Shown here: positions 11,701-22,831 of the stretch, in pieces
How positions within the stretch are numbered: position 1 is the first letter of the stretch
Layout of the letters: every line of letters starts with the position of its first letter
Assembly (NCBI RefSeq): GCF_003255815.1
Contig: NC_037680.1
Span: 10,620,564 to 10,684,563, forward strand
Reading direction: 5' to 3'
Origin: Theropithecus gelada
Lineage: Eukaryota > Chordata > Mammalia > Primates > Cercopithecidae
DNA length: 64,000 nt
Notes under the pieces: model-generated
The model's database searches: none
Told to the model about the DNA's origin: nothing
What the model saw: only the letters and a program-made list of their open reading frames with translations
Position numbers and translations under genes: made by a program

Positions 11701-12770
11701 GTTTTTGTTTCATTTATCTTTTTTTTTTTTTTGGTTTCAATTTCATTTAGTTCTACTCTGATCTTTGTTATTTATTTTCTTCTGCTGGGTTTGGGTTTGG
11801 ATTGTTCTTGTTTCTCCAGTTCTGTGAGGTGTGACTTGTCTATTTGTGCTCTTTCAGATTTTTTGATGTAGGCATTTAATGCTATGAACTTTCCTCTTAG
11901 CACAGTTTTTGTCACTATGATTGTTCAGTTCAAAGAATTTTTAACTTTCCATCTTGATGTCATTGTTGACTCAATGAGCATTCAGGAGTAGGTTATTGAA
12001 TTTCCATGTATTTGTATGCTTTCGAGGGTTCCTTTTAGAGTTGATTTTCAATTTTGTTTCACTGTGGTCTGAGAGAGTACTTGATATAATTTTGATTTTT
12101 TAAAATTTAGTGAGACTTCTTTTGTGGGCTATCATATGGTCTGTCTTGTAGAATGTTCCATGTGCTAATGAATAGAATATATATTCTACAGTTGTTAGGT
12201 AGAATGTTCTGTAAACATCTGTTAAGTCCATTTGTTGTAGGTTATAGACTTAAGTCCATTGTTTAAGTCCATTGTTTCTTTGTTGACTTTCTGCCTTGAT
12301 GACCTGTCTAGTGCTGTCAGTGGAACATTAAAGTCCCTTACTGTTATTGTGTTGCTGTCTATCTCATTTCTTAGGTGCAGTAGTAATTGTTTTATAAATT
12401 TGGGATCTCCAGTGTTAGGTGTATATATATCTAGAATTGTGATATTTTTCTGTTGGATTAATCATTTTGTCATTATCTAATGCCCCTCCTTGTCTTTTTA
12501 AACTGCTATTGCTTTAAAGTTTGTTTGGTCTAATATAAGGATCGCTACTTCTGCTTACTTTTGGTGTTTATTTGCGTAGAATATCTTTTTCTACACCTTT
12601 ACCTTAAGTTGGTGTGAGTACTTATGTCTTAGATGAATGTCCTGAAGACAGCAGAAACTTGTTTTGTGAATCCTTATTCATTCTACCTTCTTGTATCTTT
12701 TAAGTGGAGCATTTAGGTCATTTACATTCAATGTTAATATTGAGATGTGAGGTACTATTCTATTTACCAT
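8739..12770 (-). pseudogene. Decayed L1 ORF2 (minus strand)
   Basis: Translated minus-strand fragments follow the ORF2p order. The C-terminal TMEYYSSIKRNEL piece ends at 8739. Thumb and RT pieces lie at 10187-10378 and 10389-10712 (VSGYKINVQKS), then 10691-10957 (TGTRQGCPLSPLLFNIVLE) and 10976-11188 (HHDQVGFIPG). The endonuclease region is at about 12259-12480. Stops and frameshifts separate all pieces and a microsatellite interrupts the 3' end, so it cannot encode a working protein. The N-terminal limit is approximate. Confidence 0.88.
8871..9139. repeat. Complex TG/TA microsatellite inside L1
   Basis: A pure (TG)n start passes into about 240 bases built from tata, caca and 'tacct' blocks. 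Near-palindromic units such as 'tacacacatataggtgtgta' recur at least three times. L1 ORF2 sequence resumes at 'acattttctttatctactc', so the array grew in place from the TA-rich L1 motif. Confidence 0.92.
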
Positions 12771-13345
12771 GCTATTTATTACCTGAATACCTTATTTTTT
12801 CATTGTGTTATTGTTATATAGGTCCTGTGATATTTATGCTTTAAGAAGGTTCTATTTTGATGTATTTTGAGGACATGACTCAAGATTTAGAGCTCCTTTT
12901 AGCAGTTCTTGTAGTGCTGGCTTGCTGATGGCAAATTCTCTCAGCATTTGTTTGTTTGGAAAAGCCTGGATCTTTCCTTCATTTAGGAAGCTTAGTTTTG
13001 ATGGATACAGAACTTAGCTGATAATTGTTTTGTTTTGGAGGCTAAAAATAGGACCCTAATCCCTTCTAACTTGTAGGACTGGGAAATCTGCTATTAATCT
13101 GATAGATTTTCCTTTATGGGTTACTTGATACTTTTGCCTCACAGCTCTTAAGATTCTTTTTTTCATCTTTACTTTAGATAACCTGATGACCGTATACCTA
13201 GGCAATGATCTCTTTGCAATGAATTGCCCAGGTGTTCTTTGGGATTCTTATATTTGGATATCTGGATCTCTAGCAAGGCTGGGGAAGTTTTTCTCAATTA
13301 TTCCCTCAAATATGTTTTCCAAACTTTTAGTTTTCTTCCTTGGTC

Positions 13346-14165
13346 TTTGATGGATACAGGTCACCAGGGAAGTGGGGCAAAGCTAGCTGTCACAGGCCTC
13401 ACTGTGCTCCAGGCAGCCTGTAGTCCGAATGGCCTCATTCCCTCCATGCTCCCCGAACAGCACTGAGTCTATTTCCAGGCAGCTGGTGACCAGGGCTGAG
13501 AACTTGCACCAGACCATGAGCCTCCCTATTGATAAAGCAAGATGACTCAAAGTTTTTGGCATTTCAGGGAACCTGCAGGGGTAATCCAGTTTATTGAAAG
13601 CGTCTGTGGATTCTCTCAGCTTTCCTGGTATGTTCCTGCAGTAGTTTTTGGAGCAAACGTTCACAATGTGAGTCTCCACATGATGCTCTGTCTGTCCAAG
13701 CAGGAGCTGCAAGCTAGTCCTTCTCCCCATCGTATCTATGATTCTTTAGCAATTGGAAGTCTAAAGCCATCATTCGTCTCCTCTTGTCATGATATCTAAA
13801 TATATATATGTATTTCACATGTCTCCTGGCTGGCAAAAAAAAATGATGCCCCTCAGTGGAACTTTGGTTTCCATCACGTGTGAAAGAAGGAGCAAGCCAC
13901 TGACAAAAGGTGGTCACTCGGCCTTTTGGGCTCTGGTTCTAGAAGCTCTGGATAGTGACTGCCTGTCATTGGGGTGCTCACAATCTCTTTGTGCTTGAAG
14001 TTCTCAGAGAGAATATATATCCTAGCTAGTTCTGAGCTGCTCTTCCTGTGGACGCCCTTCAGTCACCTCTTCAGGGAAGAGCCTGTCTCTCCCAACTGTC
14101 CCACACAGAGACTCTCCTCAGACTGGCTTATGATTCTCTCACACTTCTCAATTTTAGCTCCTACT
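13346..14165 (-). other. Unresolved segment, possibly antisense L1 5'UTR
   Basis: The segment directly continues the L1 but skips the ORF1 N-terminal region. Its GC-richer text (for example 'gaacttgcaccagaccatga') resembles the 5'UTR style of older L1s, which would fit an internally deleted element. I cannot match it securely to a family. Open frames of 115 aa (minus) and 85 aa (plus) show no motif. Confidence 0.4.
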
Positions 14166-14520
14166 AGTGGCATTTTTTGTGGCATATATTGTGCTTGCAC
14201 ATAAAATAGAATTAAAGCAAAGACTTGAAAGAATAATAATCATCAGGTGACTCTGTCACACCCTTAAAATCCTAGTATAATTTAAAAATATATGTAGTTT
14301 CTAAATTCATTTGTTGAAGTGTTTAAATAATGTTTTCTCGGTATAAAAGAACAACAATGGGGTGCTCTAAAAATGCTCCAAAGTGAATTGTGTACATGAC
14401 CTATTCTATATTTGGAGTTAGATTACTTCAGCATACCTTTCTGCATTGGTTGGAAATCTGTTCACATTTGGTGGAAATCTGTCCAGCTGCTTTCATGTGA
14501 TATGCTAATAAATAGGCACG
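14166..14520. other. Unique DNA
   Basis: AT-rich sequence between the L1 and the next LTR. I see no repeat or gene in it. Confidence 0.5.
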
Positions 14521-14752
14521 TGCCTTAGTCCATTTTCTGTTGCCTACAACAGAATACCTAAAACTGGATAATTAGGAAAGAAAAGGAATTCATTTCTTAC
14601 AGTTATGGAGGCTGAGAAATTCAAGGTAGAGGGGCTGCATCTGGTGAGCACCTTCTTGTTAGTAAGGACTCTGCAGAGTTCTGAAGTAGGACAGGACATC
14701 ACATGGTGACAGGCTGAGCTTGCTAGCTTAGGTTTCTCTTCATCTTCTTTTT
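14521..14752 (-). mobile_element. MaLR LTR (MST/MLT1 type), left part
   Basis: It begins 'tgccttagtccattttctgt' and runs through 'cttacagttatggaggctga', the antisense 3' half of a MaLR LTR. It is broken at about 14752 by an L1 and resumes at 16511 with 'ttctgataaagccaccagtt'. The exact subfamily is not resolved. Confidence 0.8.
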
Positions 14753-15957
14753 CCTTAATTAAAAAATTTATTAATACATAATATGTGTACATATTTATGG
14801 GGCACATGTGATATTTTGTTGCATGCATAGAATGTGTAATGATCAATTCAGGATGTTTAGGGTACTCACCACCTGGAGAAGTTATCACTTCTATGTGTTG
14901 TAAACATTTCAAATTCTCTCTTCTAGCTATTTAAAAATATACACTACATTGTTAATTATGTTCACCCTACTCTGCTTTCCACAATTAGAACTTAGTCCTT
15001 CTATCTAACTGTATGTTTGTACTAATTAACCAAACTCTTTTTATCCCCTTTACCCACCCCATGCATCCTTTCCAGCCCCTGGTATCTATCATTCTACTCT
15101 CTATATCCATAAGATTCACCTTTATAGCTCCTACATATGAGTGAGAATATGTAATATTTTTCTTTCTGTGCCTGACTTATTTCACTTAGTATAATGAACT
15201 CCAGTTCTATCCATGTTGCTGAAAATTACAAAATCTCATTCTTTTTATGGCCAATAGTAATCCATTGTGTATATATGTGACATTTAAAAAAATCCATTCA
15301 CCCATTGATGGACACTTAGGTTAATTCCATATCTTGGCTATTGCAAATTGTGCTGCGATAAACATGGGGATTCAAGTATCTTTTTGATATACCAATTTCT
15401 ATTCCTTTGGATAAATAACCAAGGAGTGGGATAGCTTGATCATATGGTAGTTCTAATGTTAGTTTTTAAAGAAATTTCCATACTGTGTTCTACAATGGTT
15501 GTACTAATTTACAATCCAGTAAGAGTATATCAGCTCCCTTTTCTGTGTCTCCTTGCCAGCTCTGCTATTTTTTGCCTTTTTAATAATAGCGATTTTAACT
15601 AGAGTAAGATGATCTCTTATTGTGGTCTTGATTTTCATTTCTCTGATGATTAGTAATGCTGAGCATTTGTTTCATGTATGGCCATTTCTATGTTTTCTTT
15701 GGAGAAATGTCTATGCATGTCCTTTGCCCACTTTTTAATGGGGTTGTTTGTTCCTTTGCTGTTGAGTTGTTGGAGTTCTTTTTATATTCTGAATATTAGT
15801 CCCTTGTTAGATGAACAGTTGGCAAACATTTTTTCCCATTCAACAGCTTGTCTCTTCGCTCTGTTGTTTCCTTTGCTGTGCAGAAGCTTTTTAGTTTAAT
15901 ATGGTCCTGTTTGTCTGTTTTTATTTTTGTTGTCTGTGATTTTGAGGCCTTAGCCAT
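14753..15957 (-). mobile_element. LINE-1 fragment inserted in the LTR, 3' part
   Basis: Antisense L1 3' end: 3'UTR ('catatttatggggcacatgt'), then ORF2 C-terminal text ('catatgagtgagaatatg', 'tgctgcgataaacatgggg'). It is diverged and belongs to an older primate L1 group (L1PB/L1MA range). It continues at 16320-16510 beyond a younger LTR. Confidence 0.88.
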
Positions 15958-16319
15958 TGTATTAGTCCGTTCTTACGCTGCTATGAAGAAATACCCAAGA
16001 CGGGGTAATTGATAAAGAAAAGAGGTTTAATTGACTCACCATTATGCATAGCTGGGGAGGGCTCAGGAAATCTACAATCATGGCAGAAGGTACCTCTTCA
16101 CAGGGGAGCAGGAGAGAGAATGAGTGTTGAGCAAAGGGGGAAGCCCCTTATAAAATCATCAGATCTTGTGAGAACTCACTCACTATCACAAGAACAGCAT
16201 GGAGGTAACCAACCCCATTATTTAATTACCTCCCACCAGGTCCCTACCATGGCATGTGGGGATTATGGGAACTACAATTCAAGATGAGACCTGGGTAGGG
16301 ACACAGCCAAACCATATCA
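15958..16319 (-). mobile_element. MaLR solo LTR (THE1/MST type) inside the L1
   Basis: A full LTR on the minus strand, from 'tgtattagtccgttcttacg' to 'cacagccaaaccatatca'. It includes the diagnostic stretches 'gaaatctacaatcatggcag' and 'tcagatcttgtgagaactca'. No internal MaLR sequence is present, so it is a solo LTR. L1 text on both sides is collinear. Confidence 0.9.
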
Positions 16320-16365
16320 TCCCCAAATTCTTTGCCCAGACCAATGTCCTCAAGTGTTTCTCCTA

Positions 16366-16393
16366 TGTTTTGTTTTGTTTTGTTTTGTTTTTT
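16366..16393. repeat. (TTTTG)n microsatellite
   Basis: About five TTTTG units within L1 sequence, next to the templated insertion. Confidence 0.85.
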
Positions 16394-16395
16394 CT

Positions 16396-16454
16396 AGCAG
16401 GAGAAAAATCCCTAAATACTGCTTATTCTATAACCCAGAGATAACCACTTGATA
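16396..16454 (+). other. Locally templated insertion copied from 18847-18904
   Basis: These 59 bases break otherwise collinear L1 text ('ttttctag' ... 'tttcaggtcttgcattta'). They match 18847-18904 at about 54 of 58 positions, sharing 'ccctaaatactgcttattct' and 'ataacc' blocks. The L1 consensus as I know it has only a few bases here. Confidence 0.75.
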
Positions 16455-16510
16455 GTTTCAGGTCTTGCATTTAAACCTTCAATCTATCTTGAGTTGATTT
16501 TTTTTCTCTT

Positions 16511-16701
16511 CTGATAAAGCCACCAGTTCCACTTGCATGATAACTCATTAATTCATTAACCCATAAATGGATTAATCCACTTATAAGGGCAGAGGCATTA
16601 TGAATCCAATTACCTCTTAAAGGTCCCACCTCTCAATACTGTCACATTGGGAATTCAATTTCAACATGAGTTTTGGAGGGGACAACATTTAAACCATAGC
16701 A
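16511..16701 (-). mobile_element. MaLR LTR, right part of 14521 element
   Basis: 'ttctgataaagccaccagtt' to 'atttaaaccatagca' completes the LTR opened at 14521, with 'cccacctctcaatactgtca' in the middle. Together the two parts form one LTR split by the L1. Confidence 0.8.
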
Positions 16702-16895
16702 GCATATAATTAGGAAATAATTTTATTTATAGACATGAGATACAATGAATAACTAAGGAATAATACTAGGTAGTGCTCAGAGAAATATAAAAAGGTGGGG
16801 CAAACTATAGTATTCTATATTTGGTAAGACCTTAAAAGAGATAGAAGAGGTCTTAAAAATAAGTAGGTAAGCCCCTGTCCTGCTACCTGATGGGG
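16702..16895. other. Short unique stretch
   Basis: AT-rich sequence between LTR and MIR. I see nothing recognisable in it. Confidence 0.5.
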
Positions 16896-16899
16896 CATA

Positions 16900-17104
16900 G
16901 GTTTCATTAGTGATGGGTAACATTTGTGAGTGCTTACTGATGTCAGTACTGCTCTGAGCATTTCACTTGTGTTTTCTTGCTTATTTGTTTTAAGTATAGG
17001 TATAAAGATTGAAAAGGATAAGAATTTGCCCCATTAGATGGCACAGCTAAAAAGTCCCAAGACTAGGGTTTGAACCTCAGGAGTCTACATTGCAGTTCTG
17101 ACCA
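16900..17104 (-). repeat. MIR SINE, minus strand
   Basis: The order 'gagtgcttactgatgtcagt', 'ctgagcatttcac', 'gcccc..ttagatggcacagc' and 'gggtttgaacctcagg' follows the antisense MIR consensus, with the usual 25-30% decay. Confidence 0.75.
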
Positions 17105-17795
17105 CTACCTGGAGTTAGGTCAAATTTCACAGGTTAAAGGCATTGTCCCTCACAAAGCTGACCTCACTCCAGATATCAGCTGCAAGCTCAAGAAGGTCGC
17201 AGACCACCCATACCCCTGACGAACTGGCTATGAATTTGAGTGTTCCCATGACCTCCTCAGCTTTGGCAATTCACTAGAACAACTCAGAGAACTTAGGAAA
17301 GCACTATACTTATTATTACAGTTTTTACTATAAGTGATGCAAATCAGGACCAGACAAAAGAAGAGAAGCACAGGGCAAAGGAGAGTCCCAAACATGATTA
17401 TCTTTGGAACGTGTCACCCTCCCAGCACAATTAACAAAGAATCTCCAGTGAGCTTCAGTGTTCACAGTCTTTATTGAGATTTCATTATGTAGGCATGGTT
17501 GGTTGAATCATTGGCCATGTGACTGAATTCAATCTCTAGCCACCAAATCCTTTTCTGATAACATATGGTTCAAAGCCCCAACCCTTTAGACATATGGCTG
17601 GTCTTTCCAGCAGGGCAGACCCCAATCTATAAACTCTCTAGAGTCACCTCATTAGCATAAACTCAGATGTGGTCTGAGGGTCCACTTGGAATAACGAAGA
17701 CACTCCTACTTCTTGGGAAATTCCAAGGGTTTAGAGGCTCCCTCCCAGGAGCCAGGGACAAAGGCCAGACAAATTCTTTATTATACAACACAGTC
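17105..17795 (-). mobile_element. Endogenous retrovirus-type LTR, minus strand
   Basis: Antisense LTR text includes 'gaactggctatgaatttgag', 'acaactcagagaacttagga', 'tcattatgtaggcatggttg', 'cacctcattagcataaactc' and the terminal 'ttctttattatacaaca'. I recognise the consensus style of a common ERV LTR but not the family name. No retroviral internal region flanks it, so it is a solo LTR. Confidence 0.65.
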
Positions 17796-18800
17796 ATCCT
17801 GGTGATAAGGGAAGTTGAGGCTCATCAGAGGACTTCAGAAGACTCTCAACCCTCTTCTCTCCTGAGGCCCAACATTAGACACTAAGCTCTACAGTAAGGC
17901 TCCTGATGGAACATAGACTTCTGTTTCTGAGGTCTTTCCTGAGCTCCAGCTGGGTGGGTTAGTAGAAGGGCTGCCCTCTGAGAATTGGAGACTAAATGCT
18001 CAGGGTCCTCAGAAGTTTCCTAACAAGAGGGTGCAGATTTGCTCTGCAGAGACAGGAAGCCACCTATTTGGACAGCAAACACCTCCATGCATTTAAATGA
18101 CTAACAAGCCCGAGGAGCCTTTCCTAGGGGTGGAGGACAGCATCTTGTTAAGTGTACTAAAAATCACATCTGTAAATCAGCTGCTATTGAAAGCAGTTAG
18201 TAGTCGCTTACCACCGTGGGCAATGAGCATATGCTGGGCTGACACCTGCCATCAGCCACTGGGAGCCTCAGAGAGGCTCCTGGTTCACCATTTCACAGAA
18301 ACACTGGTGAAGGAGTATGGGTCACAGATGACTTGGGACAGAGAAATGCCTGCTCTGACCTTATGTTCCTGGTTGTCCAGCAGTCCATACACGTTGGACT
18401 AGGAGACTCATAGCTTCTAGCTCTAGTACAGAACTCTGGGTGCTTGGACTACTCATTAAATTCACAAGCTCTTTGGTCTCATAGAAGAGGGAAGCAGACA
18501 CAGAAATCCATAGTGCCCAGGGAAATCCATAGTGACCAGGCTGTGTTGAAGGGAAACGGGCATCAGAAACTGCTGGGATGGGTCCGAGAGCTGGGAGACC
18601 AGAGAAAAGTGTTTCCGGAAGCTTTACTAATCATTCCTTCTCCCCAGCATGACTTATCCCCTCTCACCTGCAGGCCTTAGCCTGACAGACCAGTATGCAA
18701 TCAGTCTCTCACTCTACCGATAGGGAGTGGATAGTAATCAGCTCAATATACATTGCCTGCGTTTCAGGAAAAAAAACCACACACACACATTTCTGATTGT
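17796..18800. other. Unique DNA, no gene recognised
   Basis: About 1 kb of moderate GC. The 101-aa frame at 18097-18402 and its neighbours carry no domain, signal or splice context that I can support. Confidence 0.5.
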
Positions 18801-18846
18801 TAAAAATAATGTATGAGCATTAGAGAGAAAATAGAGAGATGCATGG

Positions 18847-18904
18847 AGCAGGACAAAATCCCTAAATACTGCTTATTCTATAACCCAAAGATAACCACCT
18901 GATA
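18847..18904 (+). other. Source copy of the 16396 templated insertion
   Basis: This copy shares about 93% identity with 16396-16454. Its setting (a run of A-rich bases followed by 'aaagataaccacctgata') resembles a widespread ancient mammalian repeat whose consensus reads 'agagataaccactgttaac'. The ancestral location is therefore probably here and the copy is in the L1. Confidence 0.65.
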
Positions 18905-18959
18905 CATTTGATATTTCTCCATCTGAGACCAATGCTAACCTAATCCCAAATATCAGATA

Positions 18960-19005
18960 CACACTGGCACACACACGTGCACACACACTCACTCGCACAT
19001 GTCCC
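18960..19005. repeat. CA-rich imperfect microsatellite
   Basis: Interrupted CA repeats ('cacacacacgtgcacacaca') with CG, CT and TG interruptions. Confidence 0.7.
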
Positions 19006-19009
19006 TCAC

Positions 19010-21230
19010 TCCCCGGTTGCTCCTTGTCTGAACTTAGGAACTGTGAATACATTCAGACATAGAGACACACTTATAACAGTATTTGAATAACTACATTTTC
19101 ATTCCTCAAAAAATTTTTAAAACAAAACTTGGATAGTTGTGACCTTGTAAATTCCTTAACTGCTCTGACTTTCAGGTTACTCATCTGTGAGTGGGTATAA
19201 TGACCCCTGCCTCACAGAAGTGGCTATTAGAAGGTCTCGAAGAGACAAAAGGCCTGAGTCACTGGCATTGTGCCTATGGTGCAGCAGGGACCCAGGCACC
19301 ATTAGTTCTCCTCTCTGACTCGATCCTCTGTAGCTCCAGTAGGTCATCCCAGCCCCACCTTGACTCACCTGTCTGCAAGCATCTGCTCATGGTCCTGAAG
19401 CGTCTAGATGGAGAATTCATGGGCAAAGCTCAGAGAGGAGAAGACTGGGTGTGGCTGGTGGGGAGGAGCTCTTGGAAGCCCTTGGGTGCAGATGACACAA
19501 AGGAGGGGAGGAGAGAGGCATTTCCCAACCAGTAACTTTAATATTTTCAAATCCATATGTCTCTAACTATGACTGAGAGGCTCAATGGAGCCATTGGCAT
19601 GGATCAAATGAGTAACCTAGTGGTTGAGTTGGTTGGTCGTAACATTTGTAAGCATGGTCCTGACAGGCTACTTGAATTTTGACCCCTCGTAACTTAACCA
19701 TTGGGATGATTTTTGTGAAGCAGGTTCACTGGGCGCTGGTTACCAACTTGTCTGTGTCCAGTGAGACAGAACACTCACACACAAGACATGAAGTGGGCTT
19801 ATTATTTGCAGACAGGCAGCAGGAGACCACAGAAGCCTAGGATGTATTTTGAGCCAGTGTCCCCAGGCTCAGGAAAACTGTCTCGGGCCGCTAGTCTCAT
19901 CTGCTCATGCCCCACCTGTACCACAGCTGAGGGACCCCAGAAAGCAGCCTGCCCTCAGTTTTATACTTTGGGGCTATTGGAATCACTAGGATAAAGTGTT
20001 GAAGGACATACTATTTTTCGGGGTTGGGGGGAGGCTGGAACAGAACCTGGACTATTCCAGCCAGTTCCTCCTTATTTAAGGTTGGAACCTTATTTAAGGT
20101 TGTTGCAATCTTAGCACAGTTTCCAGGTGTTCTCAAGAACCATAGATGAGAAAGGGGAGAACTGGGTTGGTCTAAGGCCACCCAGAGAATAGTCCTGCAA
20201 TTTTGACTGCTGTATGGAGTTCAGCTCTTTTTGTTCATGGTTCTATTTTGTTTACTTTGCCACCATAATCTGATAAAATGGATAAGGAAAATTGATGTTA
20301 TAATATATGAAATGAATGAGGAGCATAAACATGATGACAATTCTTCAAACATGCCTCAAGATGATCTTTACCCGATTGTATGTTGCATTTATTTGCTCAC
20401 CACCTGTACATGGCATATAAGGATAGCTCCTGAACTCCCAAAGGCAGTGTTTAAAAGAGAAAATAGAATGATGATTATGACCAATCTGATTTTTCATTTA
20501 TTCAGATTAAAGGGTTTCTTTATCCAAAATGTATTATTTGCAGACATACCAAAAAGGAACAAAAAAGCCTAAAGCATAAAAGTTTTCTATCTCATCTTAA
20601 AGGAAAAACACACAAAATATAAAAATTAATGAGTTTCCTTTTAAAGTGCACATTGCAAGAATTCCCAGCATCACATCATGAAGCAAGATTTGCCAGTTTC
20701 TGATGCACCGGCATATAGTTAAACTTCAATCTGCATTTTAATATAGATTCACTCTCCAAACCAAACCTGATATTTTATAACACTTTGAAATTTATTGCCA
20801 GCAAATCGTGTTTTTCTAACATAATTAATCTAAAGTAAATTAAACTCTGTGCTTCACTTGGCAAATGGAAATAAGTAAAAATCTGACTACATATTATGAA
20901 TATTATTAAACACAATTAAAAATAAAATTTATACATTCTTCAATACTACACTAATCTGAAAGAAATATTTTAAGCTTGAAATCAGTTCTGTATGATATTC
21001 TAAACAAAAGTGACAAAATGGTTTTTAAAATTCCAAAGGCAGTTGGTAAGATCATATGTTAGTGTGAGTAGGGTTCACGAATCAAAAAATGTAGTGCTGC
21101 GGGAGAACTCTGACTCTTTTGACAAGCTCGCGCTGTGGCTAATCAGAGAAGTGATATATTTGCTGGTGAAGGTGATTAGCTTTTTCTAAAGTAGCTATGT
21201 GAGGGTGCAGGACCATTTGCTTGTCTTGGT
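19010..21230. other. Unique DNA, AT-rich toward the right
   Basis: No confident repeat or gene. A possible LTR remnant lies at about 19745-20000 (many CA/AG-rich words), which I cannot name. A 15-base direct repeat 'ccttatttaaggttg' occurs twice at about 20070-20102. The AT-rich part 20600-21050 is repeat-free. Confidence 0.5.
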
Positions 21231-21231
21231 A

Positions 21232-21464
21232 AATAACAGCAAACACTGACTGAATATGTACTCTGTGCCAGGCATTATTGATTAAGCATTTGTTGGTGTT
21301 AGCTATTTAACCCTGCCAACCACTCTGTGAGGCAGGCATTATTACTAATGTCATCCCCATTTTACAGATGAGGAAACTGAGAGCCAAAGTCCAAGCAAAG
21401 TGATGACTTAAGTCCAGGCTATCTGGCTCCAGACTCTATACATTGAACCACCGTGCTATGTGCT
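21232..21464 (-). repeat. MIR SINE, minus strand, well preserved
   Basis: 'ctctgtgccaggcattattg', 'ccccattttacagatgagga' and 'gaaccaccgtgctatgtgc' give almost the whole antisense MIR including the core. Confidence 0.88.
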
Positions 21465-22089
21465 TATCGCCAAGTCCATGAACTCATGGTTGACTTCTCA
21501 TAATACGTGGGTTTGTCTGTTGTTCCTCATCCTCACCCCCAGTCCCCAGTCCCCAGACAAACACCTCATCATTGTCAGGTGAAAGAAGCTGATCCTGTGT
21601 TCGCCTGGGGGCTCCCTTTTTCCTCTTCCGAGAGCGTTAGGCTGTAAATTGGCTTTCTGTCAGTCTAGGGCTAAGAGTACAAACTTGGGGCAATTATGTG
21701 TTTCTTCATTCTTGCCTCTACAGTGGTGTACATGTAAACTTGGTAGGAGCTGCTGAACTGTAAGTAAACCTAAGGCATATGGGTTATTAGGGAGGGATTG
21801 AAGCATTTGCTGGAAGAATAGGCCAGATAATCAGAGTTGGCTCAGCATACTTCCCCAGGTCAGTCGTGGGGAAGGTTTAAAGGAGTCTGAAAGAGATACT
21901 CATGGAGAGACGAGGATACCCAAAAGGATAAGGTGGAGTACAACACCCTCCTCCCTGGCACCCTAATGACCTCCAAACACTCGCAGTCCTCTCCACAAGG
22001 TGTGTTTTGGATGTGCTTGGTGGTTATGGTTTGTCCTTATGGGACTACCTCAGGCAGATTAGAGGTTGGGGATGCCAGTTTCAGAATCA
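21465..22089. other. Unique DNA
   Basis: No repeat or coding feature recognised. A small tandem 'agtccccagtccccag' occurs near 21540. Confidence 0.5.
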
Positions 22090-22265
22090 GATTGGAATCC
22101 CCCCTCTACTCTTTATTAGCTATGTGACCTCAGGCGAGGTACCTCATCTTCCTGAGCCACTGTGATCTCAACTGTACTATAGACTTAACAATAGTTTCAT
22201 CTAATAGAGTTGTTGTGAAGATTGAATGAGAATAAAGTACATACTAATGCCTGGCTCAGAGTAAT
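22090..22265 (+). repeat. MIR SINE, plus strand
   Basis: 'attagctatgtgacctcagg', 'agttgttgtgaagattgaat' and 'atgcctggctcagagtaat' follow the sense MIR order. Confidence 0.85.
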
Positions 22266-22436
22266 TACCCACAGCACAGTCATGCATTTATGCATACTGC
22301 ATTTAGAAGCTTGCTGTCACTCCCAATACATAGATACTTTTACAGTACACACACATATTCATGCATATTTCAAGTATTTCTTATTTTTTATCCCTCTGGA
22401 TGGCTGGGAAACTTAGATCTTGCCAATTAATATTTT

Positions 22437-22831
22437 CATTCTTTATTGCTGCCTAACAACTACGCCAAAACATAGTGGCTTAAAGCAACCATTATTTTGT
22501 TATCGTTCATGATTCTGTGGGTTGACTGGGCTTAGCTGGGCAGTTCTTCTGCTCCCATATGAAATCAGCTCGGGCTGCAATCACCTGGGGATTCACCTGG
22601 GCTCCTGGGCTGGTTCTGTTCAAGATGGCTCAATCACACAACTGTACTCCATGTGGCCTCCATGTGACACCTGGTTGCATTCCAGAAAGATGTGTCCCAG
22701 GAGTGACCATTCCAAAAGTCCCAGGCAGAAGTTGCAAGACTTCTTATGGCCTAGCCCTAGAAGTAGGACAGCAACATTTTCACAGCATTGCTCAAGAAAA
22801 TCACGAAAGTCAGTGCAGAATCAAGAGTCTG
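22437..22831 (-). mobile_element. MLT1-like MaLR LTR, left part
   Basis: 'ttattgctgcctaacaacta', 'aaaacatagtggcttaaagc' and 'catgattctgtgggttgac' are antisense MLT1-type LTR text. The element continues after the Alu at 23047, where 'attccacctct' follows in register. Confidence 0.75.

Larger units (their letters stand above)
8491..13345 (-). mobile_element. Older LINE-1 (L1PB-like), minus strand
   Basis: Read on the minus strand, this is an L1 from its A-rich 3' end (poly-T side near 8491-8530) through the 3'UTR, a decayed ORF2 and the inter-ORF/ORF1 C-terminal region to about 13345. Plus-strand marks include 'cacccatcacccaagcagtg', 'gagtgagaatatatgatg' and 'tgatgggcatctgggctgg'. L1PB is my best family assignment from the 3'UTR wording. 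The ORF1 N-terminal part seen in the other L1 of this window is missing, and the 5' boundary is unclear. Confidence 0.9.
16320..16510 (-). mobile_element. LINE-1 fragment, continuation after the LTR
   Basis: 'ctttgcccagaccaatgtcc' and 'aatctatcttgagttgattt' are L1 ORF2 text that joins the part ending at 15957. A (TTTTG)n tract (16366-16393) and a foreign 59-bp segment (16396-16454) interrupt it. Confidence 0.85.

Noticed and set aside
20065..20105. Two copies of 'ccttatttaaggttg' as a possible regulatory repeat
   Set aside because: A single 17-base spaced tandem in AT-rich DNA is most simply a replication-slippage duplication.
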